From Aphrocallistes beatrix (taxonomy: Eukaryota; Porifera; Hexactinellida; Sceptrulophora; Aphrocallistidae): a DNA stretch of 64,000 nt. The first letter of the stretch is position 1; each line of letters starts with the position of its first letter. The position numbers and the translations under genes were made by a program. This document shows positions 33,318 through 46,878 of this stretch, piece after piece. The notes below the pieces were generated by a model, which did not search any database, was not told the origin of the DNA, and saw only the letters and a list, made by a program, of their open reading frames with translations. The stretch covers positions 4,433,857 to 4,497,856 of the forward strand of contig OY725493.1 in NCBI GenBank assembly GCA_963281255.1. The letters run 5' to 3'.

Positions 33318-33932
33318 ATGGCATCTGATAAACCAAAGCTTTTCTACTTTGACACTCCTGGACGTGCCCACCTTATTAGGCTGTTACTCGCATACACGGG
33401 TACTGAATTCGAAGATGTGAGGTTCAGTGGGGAAGAATGGGCTACTAAGTACAAAGCGGAAGCTCCTCTGGGAATGGCACCCTACTACGAGGAAGGCGGT
33501 GTGAAATTTGGAGGTAGTCTAGCTATAGCACGGTATGTAGGAGAAAAATATGGTCTCGGAGGATCCAATCCGTTGGAAAATGCACAGCTGAGTTCTTACG
33601 CAGATGCCTTAACTGATATCGGAGGTAAAATATGGAATGTTAAGTCGGGACCTGAAGATAAGAGAGAGGAATGTAAAGCAGAATTCCTGAAGAAGATTCC
33701 ACTGATTTTTTCATCTCTTGAGGAACAAATCAAAGGAGAAGATTCCTTTTTGATTGGAAAGTCTACCTGGGCAGATATCATGTTATATAGTGTTTGTACT
33801 TTCCTTAGAATTGTTGAATTTCCAGAGGTTTTCAACCATTGTAACAAAGTAAAAGCAATTATTGCTAAGATTTCCGCAGATGAGAAAATCAAAGCTTTTA
33901 ACGCTGAACATCCTCCTCAGCCAAAAGTATAG
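33318..33932 (+). CDS. Glutathione S-transferase, subfamily 2 copy a
   Basis: 204 aa, single exon. Tyr10 in LFYFDTPGRAHLIR is the expected catalytic tyrosine; APYYEEGG holds the cis-proline; Ser67 in GGSLAIARYVGEKYG is the glutathione-contact serine. The helical C-terminal domain includes FLKKIPLIFSSLEEQIKGE and STWADIMLY. It ends PPQPKV. I start at ATG 33318 because the longer frame opens with GTG. Together with 34861 and 36629 it forms a tandem subfamily with an almost identical central block. Confidence 0.9.
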   Translation: MASDKPKLFYFDTPGRAHLIRLLLAYTGTEFEDVRFSGEEWATKYKAEAPLGMAPYYEEGGVKFGGSLAIARYVGEKYGLGGSNPLENAQLSSYADALTDIGGKIWNVKSGPEDKREECKAEFLKKIPLIFSSLEEQIKGEDSFLIGKSTWADIMLYSVCTFLRIVEFPEVFNHCNKVKAIIAKISADEKIKAFNAEHPPQPKV

Positions 33933-34860
33933 TTGCATGATTAGATATGATTAGATCTGAAATAGTTCAAACGGAATTTAGTTAGTGTGCGTCGATTTTC
34001 AAATACATAGTTAGACTTTACTTTGTATTTTAGTAGTTATGAGTTTTTTTATACAGATCATATTTTTGTATCCATATGATCTATATTATACAATAGAAAT
34101 GTCCAAATTATTATTAACTGTTATAAATAACGAAGTATCGATTGATAGGTCGATAGTGCAGCTACAGAAAAACAATTAAAACGCGAATTGCATATTCATT
34201 TGTTAATAAGCCGTAAATAACCGTATATACTTGAATAGTACCGGCTCTGGAATAATCCCCCTCTCATAGAGGGGACAACAATATTTTTGGTACCCCTTAG
34301 AACCAAGTTTACTCCAAATTATTCCCTCTTTCCATTGTCATATTATATGTAGCAATATTCATTGAAAAATTTCTTATTTCTGAATACATCACGTTTACTG
34401 GTAAATGAGATTATTAATATCTTCAAATAAAGTTTAGCGATGTTATTAAGAGTGTAAACTAAAATATTGAAATATATTTGCAAGTCATGAACTTTTGCGA
34501 ATAAAATATGCACATATATCAGTGGTGCCACAGAATGTAAAAAATTGTTATTTAAGTATTCACGACCTAATGAGGTTGAAAACCTGCTTCCATATATGGA
34601 TGCTGCAATACATACTAAATTTCATTAGAGTCGAACTGTTAAAATCGAAGGATCGTACGAACGGATAGACTAGATGCACCATCCATGCCAATGATAGGAT
34701 CTCACTATAGGAGCTGAGCCCAAAATATCTAGTATGAATAGTATACTATATTATAAGTTAGGGAACGAATCTTGTTATTTGAAAAATATATGAACGGAGA
34801 AATCCTCTTCAACTATACTATTCAGCTATCATATATTCTTCAAGTAGTTTAGTGATTAAA
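33933..34860. other. Duplicated GST spacer
   Basis: Equivalent of 31881-33317 without the MITE. The GGATCTCACTATAGGAGCTG block lies at about 34698. No gene. Confidence 0.6.
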
Positions 34861-35475
34861 ATGGCATCTGATAAACCAAGGCTCTTCTACTTCGACATCA
34901 CGGGCCGTGCCCACCTTATTAGGCTGTTACTCACATACACGGGTACTGAATTCGAAGATGTGAGGTTCAGTGGGGAAGAATGGGCTACTAAATACAAAGC
35001 GGAAGCTCCTCTGGGAATGGCACCCTACTACGAGGAAGGTGGTGTGAAATTTGGAGGTAGTCTAGCTATAGCACGGTATGTAGGAGAAAAATATGGTCTC
35101 GGAGGATCCAATCCGTTGGAAAATGCACAGCTGAGTTCTTATGTAGATGCCTTAGGTGACGTCGGGGATAAATTATGCAATGTTATGTGGGGACCTGAAG
35201 ATAAGAGAGAGGAATGTAAAGCAGAATTCCTGAAGAAGATTCCACTGGTTTTTTCATCTCTTGAAGAACAAATCAAAGGAGAAGATTCCTTTTTGATTGG
35301 AAAGTCTACCTGGGCAGATGTCATGTTATATAATCTTTGTGCTTTCCTTACGAATGTTGAATTTCCAGAGGTTTTCAACCATTGTAACAAAGTGAAAGCA
35401 ACTTTTTCCAAGATTTCCGCAGATGAGAAAATCAAAGCTTTTAACGCTGAGCATCCTCCTCAGCCAAAAGTATAG
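34861..35475 (+). CDS. Glutathione S-transferase, subfamily 2 copy b
   Basis: 204 aa, single exon. Tyr10, Ser67 and all family landmarks as in copy a. Compared with copy a, changes cluster at residues 9-25 (RLFYFDITGRAHLIRLLLTY), at ~97-113 (VDALGDVGDKLCNVMW) and in STWADVMLYNLCAFLTNVEFPE, a pattern typical of substrate-pocket variation between conserved scaffold blocks. The upstream ~50 bp (TATTCTTCAAGTAG...AGTGATTAAA) are shared with copy a. Confidence 0.9.
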   Translation: MASDKPRLFYFDITGRAHLIRLLLTYTGTEFEDVRFSGEEWATKYKAEAPLGMAPYYEEGGVKFGGSLAIARYVGEKYGLGGSNPLENAQLSSYVDALGDVGDKLCNVMWGPEDKREECKAEFLKKIPLVFSSLEEQIKGEDSFLIGKSTWADVMLYNLCAFLTNVEFPEVFNHCNKVKATFSKISADEKIKAFNAEHPPQPKV

Positions 35476-36628
35476 TTGCATGATTAGATATGATTAGATC
35501 TGATATAGTTCAAACGGAATTTAGTTAGTGTGCGTGTATTTGTATACATACCCTATATTCATATCTAGGTATATGAATCTGATCTATTTTATGAGAAATT
35601 AGGGGTAATATTACAAAAGTCGACAGAAAATGTATCACCTGTTTATGCTCACAGGGGTATCCCATATCTTATATATTCGCGACGAGAACTCATTCACAAA
35701 GGCCGCTTCGTGGCCTCGCTCACAGAACTTACAAAATTTCGACAAAAAAAATCATTAGAAGGATTAAAAGAGTCTATGGTGTCTACACCTAAGTTAGTAT
35801 AATGTAAAATTCAAAGGTTCATAATTTTATTTGTCCAAATCAATACTTTAATTAATTTAAAATTTGAAGCACAAAATACACCAAGGCTGAAATAAAAGTC
35901 AAATCCTGAAAAATATTACCATAAATTATTAAGGTGACAAAAATAGCTGTAGATCGATATTTGAGCGCCTATACTTAAAAAACCACTATCGTCTTTCCAG
36001 ATTTTAGGCATGCCTCTTTTGATAGGCTAGGCTAATGAAAATGTATTGTCTTATATTCATACTTGCCAATTGTCCCGTTTTTTAACTCTTCTATTGAGCT
36101 AATTTTCTCGAGTGTCCCGCTTTTACATGAAATTTCCCCATTATGTCCCGCTTTTTTATTCTATGGTATAGTAAATTTGAATTTCGTCCCGCCAAATTCA
36201 ACGCTGTGTCCCGTTTTTATCATGCCTCAGGTTGGCATGTATGTATATTACTTCAGTTCTATGAAAGTATTCTAGATTTATTCCTACACAGCTTCCAGGA
36301 TAGCAGTAGGACGATGTTTGAATACCTAGGATTCTCAAAATTTTCTTCTGGGCAAGCTCCCAGCCCCTCTTCGTTGCTCGCTCTGTTCCTCTATGTAATA
36401 TTATTTAATATTCTCTTCTAATGCTCCCCTCACTCTTTGAGAGCTTCCTACCCCCATGGATCTCACTACAGGAGCTGCACAAAATATCTACTAGTATAAA
36501 TAGCAAACTATATTCTTTACTATCTGTTAGGAAACAACTTTTCATTTTACGAATATTTGAACAAAGAAACACTCTTTTAGACTACATAGAATTCAGCTTA
36601 TATCCATTCTTCAAGTACTTTATTAACC
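35476..36628. other. Intergenic before GST copy c
   Basis: About 1.15 kb. The last 170 bp carry the conserved GST-upstream block (about 36458) and a TATA-like TATAAATAG at about 36496. Elsewhere, GTCCCG(C/T)TTTT is repeated several times at 36070-36220. No gene. Confidence 0.5.
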
Positions 36629-37243
36629 ATGGCATCTTCTGATAAACCTAAGCTCTTCTATTTTGATTTTCCAGGTAAAGCTGAAATTACTAGGCTGATA
36701 TTCGCATACACGGGTACTGAATTCGAAGATGTGAGGTTCAGTGGGGAAGAATGGGCTACTAAGTACAAAGGGGAAGCTCCTCTGGGAATGGCACCCTACT
36801 ACGAGGAAGGCGGTGTGAAATTTGGAGGTAGTCTAGCTATAGCACGGTATGTAGGAGAAAAATATGGTCTCGGAGGATCCAATCCGTTGGAAAATGCACA
36901 GCTGAGTTCTTACGCAGATGCCTTAACTGATATCGGAGGTAAAATATGGAATGTTAAGTCGGGACCTGAAGATAAGAGAGAGGAATGTAAAGCAGAATTC
37001 CTGAAGAAGATTCCACTGATTTTTTCATCTCTTGAGGAACAAATGAAAGGAGAAGATTCCTTTTTGATTGGAAAGTCTAGCTGGGCAGATGTCATGTTAT
37101 ATAGTCTTTGTGCTTTCCTTAGAATTTGCGAATTTCCAGAGGTTTTCAACCATTGTAACAAAGTAAAAGCAATTATTGCCAAGATTTCCGCAGATGAGAA
37201 AATCAAAGCTTATGTTATCGCTAAACATCCTCCTAAAGTCTAA
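36629..37243 (+). CDS. Glutathione S-transferase, subfamily 2 copy c
   Basis: 204 aa, single exon, ATG within CCATGG context. Tyr11 in LFYFDFPGKAEITR, Ser68 in GGSLAIAR. Residues ~30-150 are nearly identical to copy a (only Ala/Gly in KGEAPLG and Ile/Met in EEQMKGE by eye), while the N-terminal 20 and C-terminal 10 residues differ (ends YVIAKHPPKV). Confidence 0.9.
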   Translation: MASSDKPKLFYFDFPGKAEITRLIFAYTGTEFEDVRFSGEEWATKYKGEAPLGMAPYYEEGGVKFGGSLAIARYVGEKYGLGGSNPLENAQLSSYADALTDIGGKIWNVKSGPEDKREECKAEFLKKIPLIFSSLEEQMKGEDSFLIGKSSWADVMLYSLCAFLRICEFPEVFNHCNKVKAIIAKISADEKIKAYVIAKHPPKV

Positions 37244-38180
37244 AGTCTAGTTTCACGATTAGATCTGATATAATTTCCTAACGGGACTAAGTTAAATGTG
37301 TAAATTTTCAGATAGTTAACCGTTTTAACCGTTTTACCTTGTAAATTTGAAGTTTTGAAGTACTGTATATTTGTTAATTAGAGATTCCTATTTGCTATTT
37401 GATATACGGTATGTACTAACTAATATATATACTAATAATTAATACACTGGTTATGCGAGGATTGGTGGTAGTCTAAATTGGGGCCAGAATTTAATTAAAT
37501 CGCACTCGTATATCATAGAAGAACTTAGATGTAATGTAGCGCCAATGTGTAAATCAATTAAATATTTGAAAACATGATGTTGCAAGAAACGTATATAGCT
37601 GATACTAACGTTAGATTCCGTTTGCCTAGAAAGAAAGGGCAATTACGGATCCCCTCCTGAATCTGCTGCTGAAATGGTACCACTTTAAGTGGTCATAGCT
37701 ACCCATACCTCCATTCCTAAAAAAATATTACGACGAATGAGAGCGATGGAATTTTTAATGTATTTCATAAAGCAAGTAAACGTACTAGACTATAAAATTG
37801 AACTGTCTCTTTAAATCCCTCCCACTTTAAGACTTTCCTAGTATTCCGGCACTATCTTCAGTTAATTAATGCCTCCGATATATGATTCCATTGTTCCCAA
37901 CCATTATGAATACTATACTCATTAGAAAAGGTAATTCGTGCTCTTAGACTAGATCAAGTTCCTTATATCCAATTTGAAGGTTTCACACGGCTTTATCTCT
38001 GCCCATACCTCATTGAGTTGAAACATTCTTGTATTTTTTCAAAATTATTGAATCCTTAACTTTTTTAGTTTGCCGACTATACTATGCATAGTGGCCTACT
38101 CCTGAACTGGGTGCATCCCTATATTTTTATTTCCTCAATAATTAAACTTATTTTGTAATTTTGATAATTCGTTAGCTCAA
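37244..38180. other. Intergenic, no gene seen
   Basis: About 940 bp of AT-rich sequence between GST copies. Nothing recognised. Confidence 0.45.
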
Positions 38181-38801
38181 ATGGAAATGAATTACGCTCT
38201 TATACCGAAATTATACTACTTTGATAATCATGGACCGAGTCTAGGAGAGATAGGCAGACTTGTCCTGGCATTTGCTGGCAGGGTGTTTATAGATGTCAAG
38301 ATCAAGTATGAAGATGAATGGGATCCTACATTCAAGGAGATTTCACCTCTAGGCAAGGCTCCCTACTACGAGCAGGAAGGTGTCTGGCTGGGGGGTTGCT
38401 TACCCATTGCTCGCTACCTCGCAGAAGATAATGGAATGGGTCTAACAGATCCATTTGAATGTGCGCTGGTTGATTCGTGTGCGGACGCTGCACTAGACCT
38501 CATATTCAGACTCCACGACGTTAGGACTGCAGAAGAAGCGAAGAAGGAAGAGATGAAAAAAGCTTTCTCGACTCTTTTGCCTGCGAGATTATTATGCATT
38601 GAGAAGCATATGAAGGGAGCCGAATCTTTCCTTGTTGGCAAAGTATGTTATGTCGATTTCGTAATTTGTGTCCTTTGTTTGGATATCTCTAGCATCCAAA
38701 TGGAAGAATCGTTGAGCAAGTGTATTAAAATGAACAACGTGACTAACCGTATCGATAAGAGCGAGAACGTACAGGCATGGAGAACTCCAGCGAAGAAATA
38801 G
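38181..38801 (+). CDS. Divergent GST-like protein
   Basis: 206 aa, single exon. GST fold is clear: KLYYFDNHG (Tyr12/13), GKAPYYEQEG with the cis-proline, GGCLPIARYLAEDNG, then a helical domain with AESFLVGKVCYVDFVICVLCLDI. The glutathione-contact serine is replaced by Cys73, and an insertion (PSLGEIG) lengthens the loop after the catalytic tyrosine. It is the most diverged member of the array and may have a changed or lost activity; omega- or lambda-type Cys chemistry uses a different position, so this is not a class switch. Confidence 0.85.
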   Translation: MEMNYALIPKLYYFDNHGPSLGEIGRLVLAFAGRVFIDVKIKYEDEWDPTFKEISPLGKAPYYEQEGVWLGGCLPIARYLAEDNGMGLTDPFECALVDSCADAALDLIFRLHDVRTAEEAKKEEMKKAFSTLLPARLLCIEKHMKGAESFLVGKVCYVDFVICVLCLDISSIQMEESLSKCIKMNNVTNRIDKSENVQAWRTPAKK

Positions 38802-39691
38802 GCTCCTCACCGAGTTCTCCCGCTTGTAGCTTGTAACGTAGGGAACAACGCTTTCAGTAGAAATATATGACTTTTATTTTGGATATATTCTCAGTATTGT
38901 TTGTAATTAATCTTTTTTGAGATAATATGTATATATCATTGGATTAATGGCGCCCGATGTGCTCAACAATGTATCTAAAAAACTCAGATCCAGCCTTAAT
39001 TTCCAAAAGGATAGTGGCTAGAGTACTGACAACGGCATCAAAAGTTTTAAGAACCGTTACCGGCAGTCTACGTGTAGATGATAGCTCTCCCTTCAAGTGC
39101 AGTTGCTGGCACTGAAGCTGCCGTAGTGTAACAATCATTACAAATCGCCATTTACCAATTTTTTAAGGTCAAATTATGCCGAAAAAGTATGCTCAATTAA
39201 TTACACCTCGAATCTTGAGAAAGTATGCTCAATTAATTACACCTCGAATCTTGAAAATATTCGTCTTAAAAGTAGTCGCAATCTCCGATATAGTATTCTA
39301 TATTATTAATTGAAAGTAACTCTCGGTTTATAGTGAAATATGCGCAGGGACGTAGCCAGGCCTGTTGTTCCTGTTGGCAACTACACTCTACTCGGCTGAA
39401 AATAAAATTTCCTCAGATATGAGCCAATAATAATCTAGCTAACAACAATTAGTTGAACGAGATTTGATTTAAAACCTGGTTGGCGGGATAACTTACTACA
39501 CTAATCCCACTTGGCTGAAAACGAAAGGAAATTGGTCTATTCACTCCTAATATTGTAGATTCTGGACTGGACTGGTTGGTACCTGGCTATCCATCACACC
39601 ACGGGTAGCTAGTTTTAAGCCAAACTGTCCCATTACAGAGACGTAGTTAACTGAATGGCCAGGGTGCAGTAAGGGATGTGGCAACAAATTA
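38802..39691. other. Intergenic with a small tandem duplication
   Basis: 39187-39258 contains two near-perfect copies of GAAAGTATGCTCAATTAATT plus ACACCTCGAATCTTGA. At 39354, CAGGGACGTAGCCAGG looks like an isolated hAT-type terminus with no partner. No gene. Confidence 0.5.
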
Positions 39692-39864
39692 CAGGGGAAT
39701 CCGCTTATTAGCAACTCGAGTTTTGCTCATAAAATGGTTGCTAATACGCGAAGTTACTAATAAGGGAACAGAATTAACACAAAATCTTCACCTGGGACCT
39801 GAAAATTGGTTGCTAATAGAGCAATATTGCTAATAAGGGAGTTGCTAATAAGCGAATTCCACTG
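39692..39864. mobile_element. Pogo/Tigger-like MITE with TA duplication
   Basis: 173 bp. CAGGGGAATCCGCTTATTAG at left and, reversed, CAGTGGAATTCGCTTATTAG at right, each flanked by TA. TTGCTAATA is repeated inside. Confidence 0.82.
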
Positions 39865-39866
39865 TA

Positions 39867-40608
39867 CTGTGTTGATGCTTTGGCCTCTGTGTCCCAATAG
39901 GACAATTGATCCCCGTAGTCCTAATAAGGACAACTGGACCCGATTCTTGTCTCTCTTGGAAGTCTGATCACATGACTGCATGTCCATTGAGGCAGCTAGA
40001 GTGGTGATGTACTGGGAACATAGGCGGCTGCAGGTAATTTTTCGAAACCTGGGCCAATCTGCTGTCTAGCTTCCAGATTGTATTAATAAACTAAAAAAAA
40101 AGGTTTAACAGAAATATTTTAGTTAAATCAATTGATGTTCGTGAAGATTTTGAGAATTTCATCGTTCTAAAACAACTCAAGTATTTATAGAATGTCTACT
40201 CTAATGTCATGGTCTGTGGCGGCCATGTGTGGTGTGTAGTGCACAGGGCCCCGCAGCCTGGAGCCCCAAAGGAATTAGGCACCCTGATTGATCTGGGAGA
40301 TGAATGGGTCTGCAAAATGAGGTCCCAGGCCGAACCATTAGTCGAAGTAGAGCAGAGTTAAGCCATAACATGGGTTTATCTAGGATTTTCCAGTCCGGAA
40401 CTTTTTTTTGCATGTGATGAAGGTTATGGCACCCAAACCTATCTTGAAATTCAGGGGTGGTGGTAATTCGGTATCAAAATCGAGTCACACTGCAAGCACC
40501 TTGGCTCCTCGGACGATACCAGGCTGGCATCTATAAGTGCCGGCCAAGCACCTAGATAGACCCCTGGACCATAACACCCCATATGGCTCCACTGTCCATA
40601 CTCCAAGC
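39867..40608. other. Intergenic, no gene seen
   Basis: About 740 bp, less AT-rich at 40190-40620. No open frame with a recognisable product. Confidence 0.4.
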
Positions 40609-41070
40609 CAGAGGTTCTTAACCTGGGGGCGTCATGATCATTTCAGGGGGGCGTGGCATTTGATTTCGTATTTAGCATTTTGATTTTTTCAAGTGTATAA
40701 ATCATTAAATTTTTGACATGGCTAGGACTTACATTTGAAGCTTGGTGCCTCGAATATCATCCATAATGTGAATTTAGAATCTGATTTTAAAAGGGACAAA
40801 TAACCACCTCGTTATAACCCACTTGGTTATAATGGGACTTCAGTGTGTATATATATACGTATATCCTATAGACAATTTATACCTCTCTAACCGGTATTTA
40901 CAACCCTCCACTAATTCAATAATACTTTACCCAATCAATTAATCAGTTACTCAATTAATCAAAATAATTAAAATATGTACATTTAACAAATATATTTCAA
41001 AGTCAAGGGGGCATAATGATTTAATGGTTATAAAAGGGGGGCGTAAGGACAAAAAGGTTAAGAACCCCTG
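40609..41070. mobile_element. hAT-like MITE with near-exact 8-bp duplication
   Basis: 462 bp. Ends CAGAGGTTCTTAACCT and, reversed, CAGGGGTTCTTAACCT (one mismatch in 16). Flanking octamers CTCCAAGC and GTCCAAGC differ at one base. A fragment of a pogo-like sequence (CCTCGTTATAACCCACTTGG) lies inside at about 40807. Confidence 0.85.
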
Positions 41071-41440
41071 GTCCAAGCCAACGACAACAGCTGCAAATGC
41101 TCGGAATCCAGAGCCTTCGATTTCACTCGCCATGTGAAGTGTTTTGTTAATAGAAATAAAAGTTAATAGAATTTCGTTTGGAATTAGTTGATAGATTAAA
41201 TGCAGGAATGTTCTTAGGAAACTATAATTTTATTTTCCTAAAATGAGTTTTAATTTGTATCTTTCTCTATGGAGGCTGTAGGCCCATCAAATCACAATCA
41301 CTGTTAATTCATGGTTTTAATTTTGCAATTTCACAACTGAATAAATTTGTAAACAAAGTGAAATTGAATAAACATAAGTATACAGGAAAATAGTGAAATA
41401 ATATTAATCACTTCAACACGTAAACTGTTCAACTTTTCTC
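41071..41440. other. 3' flank of ARF1 copy 1, no gene
   Basis: 370 bp, presumed 3' UTR of the minus-strand ARF gene plus intergenic sequence. Confidence 0.4.
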
Positions 41441-42117
<677 letters not shown>

Positions 42118-43467
42118 TAAGTTGTAGATAGCAATGGTTCACTAGTACTCGTACAATAGAGATTGAACTTCCAATTAATAATGCCACCCACATTAACATA
42201 AAAGGATGTATGACTCAAGTTCATTAATTAATGCTTTTAAAGTATGAAAGTACACATATCATGAATTCCTCAATAACTCACAAGGTTCAAATGAAAGGAT
42301 ACACCATGTAATTACAGTGTGCAACGTGGCAAGAGAAGTTCGATTGTTTAATTACCAACAGGTTCGCCTTATCTAAAATGAGTAAAAAGGATATTCAAAG
42401 ATAAAGTCTGAGAGATTTTCGTGTTTTAGGCGAAAGTAAATCTTTGCAAGAGAGGGATCCCCCGGAAGGAAGCTAGGGTAGTGCGTCCAAGTTGGCAATC
42501 GGCCCCAGCATTTTGCATTTTGTAGGATGTGTTTTGAGATATAAAGCGATTGTTGATCGTCGGATGATTCGGCCCCAAGTCTCACTCTTCATAGATTCTG
42601 CCCTACCCTCCCCATCCTAGTTCCCAGAAAAATAAAATAATTCGCCGCGTATAACATTCTCATTTCTAAAGGCGGGCCCTTACTATAGAAAGGTTAAATA
42701 TAAAATAGTTGTTAACGTCCTAAAGTATTGGATAGATTATGGATGCTTTACTCTCGACTGGATAATAACTGAATGATTAAAATAGATTTCATCTCAAATT
42801 AAGGGGAACGATCAAAGAGGTGTGGTGTCAGAGTCCTGGCCCTAGCGCCACAAGGCCGGTGAGACAAGAATATGGGGAGATATCTGGCACTCCGAGAGCG
42901 GAATCCCTATCCTAAATACCCTGTTAAAATGACACGCTAACCCTGATGACTTGATCGTTCTAACGATAGTAGTGATGGAGGAGTTTTGCCATTCTAGAAT
43001 GTCTCTAATCGACTCTCTGTGAAAGGATCATTGCATACGCTTATAAGGTGTTTATAAGGTTTGAGTGTATGATGATAATACTGGTCGACCAGGCTATAGG
43101 AATAACTCTAGGCACACTCGATCGATGGTCATAGTTCAAGATGTTCCCCCTCTCAGGCCCTTTGGATGATATATCTTTTTCTCTACTTTTGATAAGAAAC
43201 CCAAAGAGGAACATTACTATTATGAGGTGGGCCAGAATGAATTTCTTACACAAGCAAACCATAAACATTCGTATTAATACTGTGAAGTGTGAAATAATTA
43301 AGACATTTCACAATGGTTAAACTCGTCCATAACTACCGTAACTATGGTAAGAATAGTCATATATACAAAAGTTAAGAAATTGATGTCCCATTTTGTACCA
43401 TGCATATTAAAATAATGCAAACTAGAAAGGTATACTATTTACTTTCCTATGTAATCTCCATTTAATT
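42118..43467. other. Intergenic, no gene seen
   Basis: About 1.35 kb without a recognisable gene or repeat. Confidence 0.45.
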
Positions 43468-44175
43468 TTAAACATTTTTTTTAATGCGAGAAGGCATCCC
43501 TGCTATAAGTTTCTCCAGGGTCTCTGGTGAGAATTCCTTCCAGGCTCCAATTAGTTGATTTTCTAACATTTTTAGGTTTGTTCGCGCTCCATTGAATTCA
43601 GTTTGGTTTGCAAATTTGCCCGGACGCTTTCAATAGGATTTAAGTCTTGCGAGTTCGCAGGCCATATATCCTTAGTCCAAATCCCGGCATCATGTTTTTT
43701 AGCCATTCCTGGCTTCTTTTAGAGGTATGTGCTGGGGCCCCATCTTGTTGAAATATCGCTTTGGACCTTTCTGGCAACAATTTTCTCTCCGGAATAGTCC
43801 CTGAATCTCTCGTTCGAAGCATAGTGGATGTTCGAGATTGTTTCAATATTATTTCTACATAATATTCTGATGTGTCACAGTTTGCCCTTTGGGGATAATA
43901 TGGAGGTGTGAGAGTGCTAGATATGACATCACATCCCACACCATGACTTTAGTTTTCAAGGAAATTTTACTTTTTCAGTCGAGGGGACATTGACACTAGA
44001 TTTTGCCCAAACTCGGTCGTTTTGCTTATTTGGAGTGTGAAATAACTCGAAGGAGGACTCACCCGAGAATAAAACCCTCTGCCAGTTTTCAATTGACCAA
44101 TTCTTTCTTTCATTACATAATTTTAGGCGAGCTGTCCTCTGTTTTTCCATCAATTTGGGTTGAACCTGAGGTTTG
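43468..44175 (-). pseudogene. Tc1/mariner-superfamily transposase remnant
   Basis: Decayed DDE transposase, minus strand, missing the N-terminal DNA-binding half. Recognisable: RLKLCNERKNWSIENWQRVL then FSGESSFELF, where the first catalytic Asp is Gly; next FQQDGAPAHTS with the second Asp; then, after an indel, WPANSQDLNPIE with the catalytic Glu. A second frameshift precedes a LIAGMPSRIKK end and a stop at 43468. The spacing between second Asp and Glu is about 36-37 residues depending on how the indel is resolved, larger than the usual 34 of Tc1. It lies between two ARF genes. Confidence 0.88.
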
Positions 44176-44324
44176 TATGGTCGAACTTTTCAAGTTAAAA
44201 TTAATTGACAAATTGCTCTTCATAATATTTAATTGTTTTAATATAAATTTTCACAATTTCACTAACGGAATAAACAGAATTAATTAACTTAATTAAGTGA
44301 AATAGAAATAATGAATTGAAGAAG

Positions 44325-46425
<2,101 letters not shown>

Positions 46426-46658
46426 CTGAAATCTATATGATCAAGGTTGATCCCTGAGCCTAGAAAGTAGATGTCTACTCCTGACCCATAATTATCAGTC
46501 GTGAAGCCACCATCAGTACACATTATCGAGAATGTCCAGGTTATATCGATTCGTTGGCAACTTTCTTCTTTCCAAAATGATTCGCCTTGTTCAATGGACC
46601 TGTCAAGATGTATAACTTGGTCCTTCTCGATGAGTTCAACGTTTGCTAATTTTGAAAC
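46426..46658 (-). CDS. Internal exon of an unrecognised gene
   Basis: A 233-nt stop-free frame (77 codons plus 2 nt) bounded by a TTATTTATAG acceptor and a TTTCAG/GTTAGG donor on the minus strand. It reads VSKLANVELIEKDQVIHLD, then SFWKEESCQRIDITWTFSIM and CTDGGFTTDNYGSGVDIYFL, ending HIDFR. I do not recognise the protein. Composition is like an extracellular beta-sandwich with two Cys, unlike chance AT-rich sequence. The first ~12 codons and the acceptor recur at 50340-50375, where the rest is lost. Upstream on the same strand a YENLI-coding segment (about 46710) matches the ends of ORFs at 51442-51696 and 55300-55430, so it belongs to a multicopy gene family. Confidence 0.5.
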
Positions 46659-46878
46659 CTATAAATAAGATATCTAATGAAACAACACTAAATATTTTAA
46701 TTAAATTCTCATAATAATTTTTGAAGCGAAATCTTCACCTGTCGCCGAGATAGATGACAAGTGTGCAGTCCATTTTGATTGTTTTATAATAAAAATGCAT
46801 TTGGATCTAAACAGCAGTGACTTACATTTTCGTAGCATACAATCGAAGGGAGGAGTTAGAATGCTAGAAAGCCTGTGC

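Noticed and set aside
39354..39660. Possible hAT-like element starting at CAGGGACGTAGCCAGG
   Set aside because: No inverted partner end or target duplication found downstream; GAGACGTAGTTAACTG near 39640 is in the wrong orientation.
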